Below the pieces are notes generated by a model. The model was not told where the DNA came from and ran no database searches. It saw only the letters and a program-made list of their open reading frames with translations. Both the position numbers and the translations under genes were made by a program. From Armatimonadota bacterium (GTDB lineage Bacteria; Sysuimicrobiota; Sysuimicrobiia; Sysuimicrobiales; Sysuimicrobiaceae): a stretch of 64,000 nt of DNA. The stretch is from NCBI GenBank assembly GCA_031432545.1, contig JAVKGX010000004.1, forward strand, positions 120,686 to 184,685, written 5' to 3'. This document shows, in pieces, positions 29,108-37,024 of this stretch (the first letter of the stretch is position 1; every line of letters begins with the position of its first letter).

Positions 29108-30373
29108 TCAGTATCTCTTGGTCTTTTCCCACACCGGCTCGCCGCCCGGTCGCACTGTCCTCTGTCTCCTTCGCAGAGTCGGAACCATGCTGCGCAGCGC
29201 AACGTAGAGCCAAAGTTGTGTATAGGTAAAATACATCAGCGCCACGAGCAGCAGGTTCGGCAGGCGGTCTTCCCCCTCGATGACCAGCGTGATCGCAAAC
29301 TCAAGTACGAACATGGTGTACGCGAGAGCCCACAGGAGTCCAAACGGTCCCCACATAGAAAACCCGAGCCACCCCACCGCACCCCCGACAAACAGCACGT
29401 CGCTGAGAAGCACCGCGACCAAAAACAAGTAATACGTGGCGACCGACTGCAGGATCTCCAGCTTGACGGGAGAGTCCCACGGCTTCAACAGTTTGAAGAT
29501 GCTCTTCCGGATGACGTAGTTGTTCCCGCGCATCCACCGCATACGCTGCCGGATCCACACCCCGAGTTCCTCCGGCTCCTGTTCCCAGCTCACCGCCGTC
29601 GGCACGAATCCAATCCGCCAGCCCGCCTCATAGACACGAATCGTCAACTCCAAGTCCTCCGTGAGGGCACGCGGATCCCAGCCACCGACACGGTCAAGTA
29701 GATGCCTCCAAATCACGAAGTTGGTGCCCGGAAGAACCGTCAGGCCAGCGAGCCAGTACCTCCCGGCCTGATTGATCCACTGGTACGCGATGAACTCGAT
29801 GTTGGCCGAGCGCGTCATGAACGTCCGGCTACGGTTGAGGGTTCTGACCTTGCCGACGGCCGCACCCAGCTTCGACGAGTCGAGCAGCGCCGAGACCAGG
29901 TAACGCAGGGCGTAGCGATCCGGTCGGTTGTCTGCATCGTACACAGCAATCACATCGCCTGTTGCCGCTGCAAGGCCATGATTCAGAGCCACAGACTTCC
30001 CCCGGCCGCCCGCCGTTGCCGGTATGGACACCACAGTGAGTCTGTCGTGCTCGCGCTTCATTCCCTCCAGAATTTCCCCGGTCGCGTCCGTAGATCCGTC
30101 GTCGATCACGATGATCTCGACGCGTTCCCGCGGATAGTCCATCTCCGAGATTGCAGCGACCGTATCGGCAATCACCCGCTCCTCGTTACGGGCCGGAATC
30201 AATATCGACACGGTGGGCAAGTCGCGATGCACACGGAGAAGCTTTGGAAAGTAGTCTCTTGCGTGTCGGCTGTAGTGGTAACCGGCTACTGTCAGCACCA
30301 GGTAGTAGACGAGCAGCGCCCAGATCACAGCGACGCAGCTGTAGTAGACAATCAGAATCGCCGTACCGGTCAC
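29108..30373 (-). CDS. Processive family 2 glycosyltransferase (PgaC/IcaA-like polysaccharide synthase)
   Basis: 421 residues. An N-terminal helix is followed by a cytoplasmic GT2 domain with VIDDGSTD, the DxD site VYDADNRPD, the catalytic TED and QxxRW as QRMRW, then three or four C-terminal helices. This is the layout of beta-linked polysaccharide synthases (PgaC, IcaA, HasA, BcsA), which polymerise UDP-sugars and extrude the chain. It overlaps the upstream gene as GTGA and is last in the operon. With nagA upstream, a GlcNAc polymer is possible but unproven. Confidence 0.88.
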   Translation of the reverse strand: MTGTAILIVYYSCVAVIWALLVYYLVLTVAGYHYSRHARDYFPKLLRVHRDLPTVSILIPARNEERVIADTVAAISEMDYPRERVEIIVIDDGSTDATGEILEGMKREHDRLTVVSIPATAGGRGKSVALNHGLAAATGDVIAVYDADNRPDRYALRYLVSALLDSSKLGAAVGKVRTLNRSRTFMTRSANIEFIAYQWINQAGRYWLAGLTVLPGTNFVIWRHLLDRVGGWDPRALTEDLELTIRVYEAGWRIGFVPTAVSWEQEPEELGVWIRQRMRWMRGNNYVIRKSIFKLLKPWDSPVKLEILQSVATYYLFLVAVLLSDVLFVGGAVGWLGFSMWGPFGLLWALAYTMFVLEFAITLVIEGEDRLPNLLLVALMYFTYTQLWLYVALRSMVPTLRRRQRTVRPGGEPVWEKTKRY

Positions 30374-33312
30374 CGAAGGTCCCTCCCACGGAGCCTGCGC
30401 AGCTTAATGCGCAAGTACAGCGTCAGCAGCAGCATCGTCCCAACGGCAGCCAACAACGACAACATCACCCCCAGAATCGCGCCGGCACGGCCCACGGCGT
30501 CCATTTCCCGCCACCGCCTCGCGTTCACCTCCAAGACGTACTCGGCGTGCAGGAAAAGGGCGCGAACGCTCATGGGGTGAAAGTGGAGGACCTCCAGAAT
30601 TAGCAGGCTGTCGGGACGCGTCCTCAACGCAACCTCGTACCGTTGGGTCTCGCGGATGCGACGCACGGACCGGGTCCGAACGCTTCCGGCACGGTCCACT
30701 TCGAGCTCACGAAGATACTGCCCCGCCTCGAAATGCAGCCGGACAGTACCCTCGGTCGAAACGATCGCCAGAGTATCGTCGACGACGCGGGCCGGCGCCA
30801 ACTGTCGAAGCGACGTGAAAGCAAAGCCTTCGCGTTTTGCCGCCGCCACGATTTCCCCCAGGACCGCATCGGACGCTGTTGAGGGCACGTCGATGACCGC
30901 CAGCGCATCGCGCACCATTCTCAAAGCGCGGAATGTGTCGTGGCCGGATTGGGGCCACTCCCTGGCCAGGACATTCGGAGACAACACGGTATGGCCATGC
31001 ACATCCTGCCACACCAGATAAGGAAACCGTTGCTGGACCGGCCGTCCGTGAGCGAATGCATACTGGCGAGACTCGACCATCAGAGAGAACGTGTTCCCGA
31101 ACATCGTATAGTCGAAGGGGGATGCCAAACCCCCCGGTGTCATCCATGCGATGGGGAACAGGCCTACCCGCCGCAGTGCCGTAAGCCCGGCACTCAGTCG
31201 GTCCCGGATCAACTCCACGGAGTCGTCCTCCCGCGCTTGGCCTCTCAGAGCGTCCCAGAACTCGAAGTCGGTGCCCGTCCGGCCCCGGAACTGGTGGCTG
31301 TAGCCAGCCAATACGATGTCCGCGCCGGAGCGGGCCAACGCACGCAGGCCATCCACCACAGCCGGGCGATCTTCGAGTCGCACTTGGATTTCGAGAACGG
31401 GATCTACGAACGTAGGCGTGACCGCGACGACCATGCGTACGCCGCTACGATCGGAGAACGCAGCCAGGCGCCACAGGTCTGTTGGCTCCACCTGCGGGTG
31501 CACGTTGCTGACAACCAGGACCGCACGGCGGTCGGCCGCATGCGGGGTCCGCAGCACATCGTGCAGGAGATCCGCCACGATCCACTGCAGGGGCGTCGTC
31601 TCGGGCTCGACATAGAGGTATCCGGCCACATACCAGAAATTGTTTTTCCGGACGACGACGGGCGCGTGTTGCTGGCCCACCGATCCTTCGGCGACGACTT
31701 CCACCGTCATCTCGCGTTGCCGCACTCCCAAAATCGGAATCCGCGGTCGCACTACCGCTTCCACCCCGCGATAACGCACCGCGTCCATTGCGCTCACCGA
31801 TACGGGAATCGGCTGATCGATGCCCAGGTCAGAATCCGTCACACGGAGGAGCTGCCACAGATTCGCTCCGACCCAGAGGACTGACCCTGTGTAACGATCG
31901 AGGTCCGCCAGCAATCGCGGCGGCAGCGGCGCATCCCACTGGGTTCCTTGGTAGATGACGGCATCGAACTTGTGAACGTCTCCCGCTCGATAGTCCGACA
32001 CCGTCTGCGTCTCGACCAGGACACGGAAGTGGCCGAGGAGGTTCACGAGCAACTTGGTGGCCAGCCGCGGGGCCGTTGATGCGTCACGATCCTCGTCCTC
32101 AAGCACAAGAACCGTCTGTGCCGGCCGGCGCCGATCCGGTACCTGGGGTGCCTCACCTCGAAAGGCTCGAAGCAGCCAGGGCCACGCATTCTTATCGTCG
32201 GCCAGTTTGCTTCCGTACACGTCGAACTCCCTCGCCCCCGCCAACCAGGCGGCCCGCATCGCCAAGTACGTCTCCTCGGGGGTAACGCGGCGCTGGCCGA
32301 AGTCGGTGAGTTCAACGTGCACAATCGTCCTGACACGGCCACCGATCCTGCGTAGGATTTCCGACGTCGCGTATCCTGTCCACCCAGGCGTGAAGGTCAC
32401 GTAGTCATACACATTCCCCCACTGCTGCCAGATGATCTCGACCTTGATGGCATCCGGATTATTGGGGGGCGCCAGGATTGCTTCCAAGTCGAATCCCGTC
32501 TGAGCTGCCTGCTCCTCGCTGGTCAACAAACGTCCATCCCCCCATGCAGATACCACGCTCGTCACGTGAATCTCTCGCCCGTGCTCCCGCACGAGCCGTA
32601 CGGTGGTTCTCACGAACTCCGTCAACTGCTCCGCCCGCCAGCGGATCCAAATACGTCCTCCAAGCGCGGCACCTGGGTGCGCTGCTCTGAACGCGCGTAC
32701 CGCCTCCGGGTGATAATCGGCCTCTGTGCCCCACCAGTTGATCACCGGCTCTCGCAGCTCGATTCCGTCGAGATCGGGATAGTTCACCAACACCTCTCGC
32801 AGCAGGCCCAACCACCAGCTGACCACCTCAGGGTGGGACACCGACAAAAAGTACTGGACATCGACACCACGTGGGTTGAAGTCCCTCCCGTCCCTTCTCT
32901 TGGCCCTCCAGTCGGGCCGTGCCAGCCAGGCGCCGCGGTGCGTGTGGCTGTAAAAGGCCGCGAAGACACGGATTCTGCGAGCGTGCGCTTCCTGGATCAA
33001 CAAGCGGAGGAAGTCAGCCCGTCCAAGCGTGTCCATCGTGTTGTGGATGTAGGTGGTTCGGTAGTAGGCGCCGTACGCGACGTTGTAGGCGTTCACGTAG
33101 ACCACATTGACTCCGTGGGCAGCCCACAAGGCAGCGAGCCGTGCCGCTAGGTGTTCTGGCGATACCCGTAGGGGGTAGTAGTCGGCGGGGTCGACGACGA
33201 TCGCACGAATAGGATCGGACGCTAAAGCTGTCGTTCCAAACGCCGGCAACGACGCCGTCATGACGACGAGCAGCACGGCGAAGGAAACGTACCTATTCGA
33301 GGGCACGGGCAT
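30370..33312 (-). CDS. Membrane-anchored GH-like barrel, amidotransferase-like domain and degenerate DUF2334 deacetylase-like domain
   Basis: 980 residues. A signal peptide (MPVPSNRYVSFAVLLVVMTASLPAFG) precedes a TIM barrel (residues about 35-385) paralogous to the 27896 product. A GATase-like segment (FDAVIYQGTQWDAP) follows at about 400-520, then a DUF2334 deacetylase-like domain at about 600-830, beta-rich sequence, and a C-terminal helix near 945-970. The order resembles PelA and, reversed, PgaB, which modify exopolysaccharides. The deacetylase metal site is damaged: the usual Asp pair reads SN (VVSNVHPQVEP) and the first His of HxYxHQ is Ala (AGYSHQF). It may therefore bind rather than deacetylate. 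It overlaps its neighbours, so it is coupled to the GT2 gene. Confidence 0.8.
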   Translation of the reverse strand: MPVPSNRYVSFAVLLVVMTASLPAFGTTALASDPIRAIVVDPADYYPLRVSPEHLAARLAALWAAHGVNVVYVNAYNVAYGAYYRTTYIHNTMDTLGRADFLRLLIQEAHARRIRVFAAFYSHTHRGAWLARPDWRAKRRDGRDFNPRGVDVQYFLSVSHPEVVSWWLGLLREVLVNYPDLDGIELREPVINWWGTEADYHPEAVRAFRAAHPGAALGGRIWIRWRAEQLTEFVRTTVRLVREHGREIHVTSVVSAWGDGRLLTSEEQAAQTGFDLEAILAPPNNPDAIKVEIIWQQWGNVYDYVTFTPGWTGYATSEILRRIGGRVRTIVHVELTDFGQRRVTPEETYLAMRAAWLAGAREFDVYGSKLADDKNAWPWLLRAFRGEAPQVPDRRRPAQTVLVLEDEDRDASTAPRLATKLLVNLLGHFRVLVETQTVSDYRAGDVHKFDAVIYQGTQWDAPLPPRLLADLDRYTGSVLWVGANLWQLLRVTDSDLGIDQPIPVSVSAMDAVRYRGVEAVVRPRIPILGVRQREMTVEVVAEGSVGQQHAPVVVRKNNFWYVAGYLYVEPETTPLQWIVADLLHDVLRTPHAADRRAVLVVSNVHPQVEPTDLWRLAAFSDRSGVRMVVAVTPTFVDPVLEIQVRLEDRPAVVDGLRALARSGADIVLAGYSHQFRGRTGTDFEFWDALRGQAREDDSVELIRDRLSAGLTALRRVGLFPIAWMTPGGLASPFDYTMFGNTFSLMVESRQYAFAHGRPVQQRFPYLVWQDVHGHTVLSPNVLAREWPQSGHDTFRALRMVRDALAVIDVPSTASDAVLGEIVAAAKREGFAFTSLRQLAPARVVDDTLAIVSTEGTVRLHFEAGQYLRELEVDRAGSVRTRSVRRIRETQRYEVALRTRPDSLLILEVLHFHPMSVRALFLHAEYVLEVNARRWREMDAVGRAGAILGVMLSLLAAVGTMLLLTLYLRIKLRRLRGRDLR

Positions 33313-34213
33313 CCGTGCTGGTAAGCATCAGGCCGCGGCCAGACAGTTCGGCGCGTCGGAGCGTCGCCTTCACCGCCTCCAGCAAAGCCTCAGCCGACTC
33401 GCCGTCCTGAGGGTACGAGACGACGGCACCTGAAAGGGTGAAGCGGACCTCCTGTCCATTGGGAGCCAAAATCGGTGGGCGGCTCGACGACGACAACAGC
33501 CTTCGCAAGGCGACAGCCGCACGCGCTGCGTCCGTCTCCGGCAAGAGAAGGAGGAAGCGCCCCGGTTCGTCCTCCGCCAGGTGGTCGAAGCGACGCACCT
33601 GGCTGAGCATCTGACGTGCGATCTGCGTAACTGCTTCGGCGGCAGCTTTGGGACCGTGGGCCGCCTCGATCTCTCGAAGATTGTCGATCTGCATTGCGAC
33701 GAGTGTCAAAGGACGACCGTACCGCTGCGCGCGTGCAACCTCCTCGACGAGACTGAGTCTCATTCGGCTGCTCGTGTACAGCCCCGTTGTCGGATCGATG
33801 GCGGACAGGGCGGCCAGACTCTGGGAGGCGTGTTCCAGTCGCTCTTGAATCTGGGCGCGGGTGCGGGCCGTCGCCTGTGAGATCCACGTGGCAGCCGCGA
33901 GCATAGCGAGCCACAAGGCGCCCAAGCCCCGCCACGCCTCCTGGGCAACCCGCCAGGGCACGACCAGGCTTGTGCCAACGACCAGAACAACCGCGAGGGC
34001 AACCAGAAGTGCCACCGGGCGGTCGAAGTGCAGCCCAGCGCCGAGAACAACGGCAATACCCAGCGGCCCGGCCACGTGCCACGGCTGGGCGGTGTGTGTT
34101 GCCAAAAGCGCCGTCAATACAACTATCACGATGTGCCCCCACAGAACTGCGGTCAGAGATGGTACGCGGTCGACCCCGCTGGACTTCACAGCGTTCCGCC
34201 TGTCCTCCCACAT
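33293..34213 (-). CDS. Membrane GGDEF-domain protein with degenerate active site and intact I-site (PelD-like c-di-GMP receptor candidate)
   Basis: 306 residues from ATG 34213, preferred over a TTG at 34237 because GGGGGA stands 6-7 nt before it. Four or five helices (about 20-125), a short coiled coil, then a GGDEF-fold domain (DPTTGLYTSSRMRLSLVEEVARAQRYGRPLTL). Where GGDEF is expected the protein reads EPGRF, so it should not make c-di-GMP. Five residues before that is RRFD, matching the RxxD inhibitory site that binds c-di-GMP. This is the signature of receptors such as PelD. No GAF domain is visible, unlike PelD. It probably gates the GT2 synthase. Confidence 0.85.
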   Translation of the reverse strand: MWEDRRNAVKSSGVDRVPSLTAVLWGHIVIVVLTALLATHTAQPWHVAGPLGIAVVLGAGLHFDRPVALLVALAVVLVVGTSLVVPWRVAQEAWRGLGALWLAMLAAATWISQATARTRAQIQERLEHASQSLAALSAIDPTTGLYTSSRMRLSLVEEVARAQRYGRPLTLVAMQIDNLREIEAAHGPKAAAEAVTQIARQMLSQVRRFDHLAEDEPGRFLLLLPETDAARAAVALRRLLSSSSRPPILAPNGQEVRFTLSGAVVSYPQDGESAEALLEAVKATLRRAELSGRGLMLTSTDARALE

Positions 34214-34233
34214 GTCGAATCCCCCGCGTTGCG

Positions 34234-35451
34234 TCAACGGGCTGCGTCCTTATGCACCTGGATGACCGCGCCGTGATAGTAGTGCCCTAGGATCTGGCGG
34301 TAGGAGTAACCAGCGCGCGCCAGGCCCCATGCCCCATGCTGCGATAGGCCAACGCCGTGTCCGAGACCGAACCCCTCGACCCAAATGCCATCGCTCGTCG
34401 GCCGGACTTCGGCTCGTGCGCCGGGTAGACCCAGCGCAGTGCGAATCGGATCGGCCCCGTCAATCCGTAACCTGCCCTCCGAGTGCGCGACTTCCACCCT
34501 CATGAGTCTCTGCGATGCTCCGCCGCGCAGCGCTTGGATGCTGCGAACCTCGGTCACCAAGAACCCAGACTCACGCAACTTCTGCTCGATCTGCCGCCAC
34601 GTTAGAAACCTGGACCACCGCCAGCTGTCTTCGTACCCTGGGAGTTCGAGAGCCGACCGGTCGTATGGCGAGGCGACCGCGCGGAGATAGGGAAACTGAG
34701 ACCGAACCGAGCCCGGCCACACGACGTCGACCGTCTCCGTGTGTCCACCAGCGTTGGCGTCGTAAGCCGCGAACATCGGCCGGTCTGAATAGGTGAGCAC
34801 CTCCCCGAAAGTTGCCTGCACGGCGTGCCTGGCGAGGGGGGTCTCACCGGCGACACCTCGGTACACCTGGTCGGAAACCGACACGTCGAAGCCGGCATGC
34901 TGCCAGCGGCGTTCCACCCGGGCGACGTAGAGTGCGAATGTGCGGCTGATCACCGCCTGCACCTTGAAGGCTTCGGGATGGGCAAACATTTCGTTGGCCA
35001 CGACACCCGCCACGTAGTCCTCGATGCTAACCCGGTTGACGATTCTGAATCCCGAGCCTTCCGGCCAGACTTCCAGTGCGCCGCGCCATTGACTGCCATT
35101 GAGTTCCAGAAGCTTTCGGCGGTCGCGCGGGCGAATCGTCAGCGGCAGGTCGAGCGCCGCCTCCAGCCCATCGATACGAACGCGGGGTCTGATGCCTGCG
35201 GTGATCTCGAGACGCCCGACGGGGGACCGGCGGACTCCCCGAGCCTCGACTTCCGCCTCTCCGACGATCCGCACGGACGGTATGGCGTTGGTACCGTGCC
35301 ACAGCGCCACCCGCAGCTCCACCGGGACGGTAGCCGCTTCCAACCCGACCGGGTACGAGCCTGCCAGGACCCACCCCGACGCTAGGGTCGCAGACAGAAG
35401 GGGGGACACGATCCATCGGTTAACCCGCTGCCATCCGCGCTGCCTGCACAC
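34234..35451 (-). CDS. SpoIID/LytB-domain protein
   Basis: 405 residues from GTG 35451, where TGGGGGG gives a good ribosome site; a GTG six codons earlier has none. A signal-like helix (WIVSPLLSATLASGWVLAG) is followed by the SpoIID domain. The catalytic Glu region is IEDYVAGVVANEMFAHPEAFKVQAVISRTFAL and the C-terminal signature is GFGLGHGVGLSQHGAWGLARAGYSYRQIL. SpoIID is a lytic transglycosylase that cuts denuded glycan chains. Within this operon it may open the wall for polymer export or act on the polymer. No sporulation genes accompany it. Confidence 0.9.
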   Translation of the reverse strand: MCRQRGWQRVNRWIVSPLLSATLASGWVLAGSYPVGLEAATVPVELRVALWHGTNAIPSVRIVGEAEVEARGVRRSPVGRLEITAGIRPRVRIDGLEAALDLPLTIRPRDRRKLLELNGSQWRGALEVWPEGSGFRIVNRVSIEDYVAGVVANEMFAHPEAFKVQAVISRTFALYVARVERRWQHAGFDVSVSDQVYRGVAGETPLARHAVQATFGEVLTYSDRPMFAAYDANAGGHTETVDVVWPGSVRSQFPYLRAVASPYDRSALELPGYEDSWRWSRFLTWRQIEQKLRESGFLVTEVRSIQALRGGASQRLMRVEVAHSEGRLRIDGADPIRTALGLPGARAEVRPTSDGIWVEGFGLGHGVGLSQHGAWGLARAGYSYRQILGHYYHGAVIQVHKDAAR

Positions 35452-35523
35452 TTCTACCCCCCAGCTCACCCGCTGACCCCACCGTCAAGACCCTGGTGAG
35501 CAAGAACCGTGCCTTGTTGATCT

Positions 35524-36738
35524 CTAGCCGACCTCCTCTGAGCAGCGAATCTGGAATCCATTCCGTATCGTCTGCACCACGGGCTTTCCGAGGATTGCCC
35601 ATCCCCGGTCGTCCGGTGGGGTGGTCACGGCGGTGGGCCAGTAGAACCAGACGCTTCCCCGCCACCAAGATGCATGATCACAGAAGATATCGAATACCGA
35701 CTGGGCTGCTGTGGCCTGTTCCCGGAGATCCTGCACGGGTCTGCCGGTGTCAGCCGGAACACGAGCTGCCGAGTTCCACGGTTCGATAGCCGCACCTTCG
35801 ATGCTCCGATAGCCAACTTCAAGGAAGACGATCGGTTTCCCGAAGCGCCGGCTGATCGTTGCAAGTTGATATACGATGTCGTGCCCGTGCCGCGATGCGC
35901 GCCACCCCCTCCGCATCTCCGCCAGTGTCGCGCGAGGCTTGTTGACCAGGTCGAAGTAGGGTGCCAGTCCGATGACGTCCACATCCGCTAACCAATCCGA
36001 GGACAAAATGCGGTGCCAGTCCCTGAGATCCCACCAGGAGTTCAGTTTTACTGCTATCCATCCCCGGTAAACGGAGCGGATCTCCCGAATGATACGGCGC
36101 CAGGAGGAGGTCTCCTCTAGGAGGGAGGTGTACTCGTTGAAGATCGTCAGCAAGGAGACGTTCTCGTGCTGTGCCACCCGTGCGTATCCCTGCATCAGCC
36201 TCCCATAGGATCGAAACCACTGGGATCGATCTTCCGGCGCAACCAAGGCCGCCCAAGCGCGGCCCCCGTCGACCAACAAGTGGACGATCCAGGAGACTTC
36301 TCTACCCCCCTGCCTTGCTCGCCGAGTCAGACTCCGGATCGCGTCCAATTGCCTGTCACCGTCCGAGATGGTAGATGACGTCATGGATTCTTGGTCGAAG
36401 AAAAACCGAAATTGTACCCACTGCGTCTCCGGGACGTCCACGAGCAAACGACTCAGTGCTCGAAGTGCCTCGGGACTGTGGTAGGGGTTCGCGTCGGGGT
36501 ATAGTTCGACACCCCGCACGTACATTGGCGTCGACCCGACCGACATTGTTGCCGTGGTGAGCACGAAACCGATCGCAACGGCGAACTGCACGCACCGACT
36601 CCGGGCCACTGATCCTTCTAACCCGGATCCCTCACCGCAAGCAACTCCTGGCGCTTGCAGCGAGCCATTCCCTGCCTTCAGATTCCAGGGCACGCTCGAT
36701 CGCCCCCTCGGCTGACACCGCGCATGCGACTGGCACAT
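35524..36738 (-). CDS. Secreted TIM-barrel glycosidase, GH113-like
   Basis: 404 residues from ATG 36738 (AGGGGG 8 nt upstream). The signal-like helix lies late (residues about 48-65), so a GTG at 36609 (361 residues) is an alternative start. Candidate catalytic residues are Glu in LLTIFNEYTSL and Glu in IVFLEVGYRS, the acid-base and nucleophile positions of GH113-type and related clan GH-A enzymes. DVIGLAPYFDL and GSVWFYWPTA also fit the barrel. Probably first gene of the exopolysaccharide operon; substrate unknown, beta-mannan or beta-GlcNAc polymers are possible. Confidence 0.72.
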   Translation of the reverse strand: MCQSHARCQPRGRSSVPWNLKAGNGSLQAPGVACGEGSGLEGSVARSRCVQFAVAIGFVLTTATMSVGSTPMYVRGVELYPDANPYHSPEALRALSRLLVDVPETQWVQFRFFFDQESMTSSTISDGDRQLDAIRSLTRRARQGGREVSWIVHLLVDGGRAWAALVAPEDRSQWFRSYGRLMQGYARVAQHENVSLLTIFNEYTSLLEETSSWRRIIREIRSVYRGWIAVKLNSWWDLRDWHRILSSDWLADVDVIGLAPYFDLVNKPRATLAEMRRGWRASRHGHDIVYQLATISRRFGKPIVFLEVGYRSIEGAAIEPWNSAARVPADTGRPVQDLREQATAAQSVFDIFCDHASWWRGSVWFYWPTAVTTPPDDRGWAILGKPVVQTIRNGFQIRCSEEVG

Positions 36739-36775
36739 CGCACTTACCCCCTAACATCACTAGGTCCGGAGAGGA

Positions 36776-36805
36776 AGTCTACCTCGGGGTCGCCATCTGA
36801 CTCAA
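36776..36805 (-). promoter_or_regulatory. Possible promoter of the exopolysaccharide operon
   Basis: TTGAGT (revcomp of 36800-36805), an 18-nt spacer, and TAGACT (revcomp of 36776-36781) lie about 38 nt before the ATG at 36738. Both boxes match four of six consensus bases. The 286-bp gap up to nagA shows no GEMM aptamer, so this operon lacks the riboswitches found before the convergent glycosidase. Confidence 0.4.
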
Positions 36806-37024
36806 CGGATTGACCGCCGCCAACGTTCCAACGAGGCGCAGACTGGCGGGATGCCCCGGCTTCACCATACCGACGCAGGCGGTCCATTCGCGTCCGAACG
36901 GGGAAGGACGATCCGCGAACCTGGCGACCAGCCAGCGGACTCAGCGTCCGGACCCGCCGCGACCCATCGTGTTGGCTACCCGGACGGGCTTCGGCAGTTT
37001 GCGAGAAGTCCCGGGCCTTGTTGG

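Noticed and set aside
36739..37024. Search for a c-di-GMP riboswitch before the exopolysaccharide operon
   Set aside because: The 286-bp gap has a CCCGG/CCGGG hairpin and TTCGGCAG, but lacks the GGGCAAACC and ACGCAAAGCC cores on the minus strand, so it is not GEMM class I.
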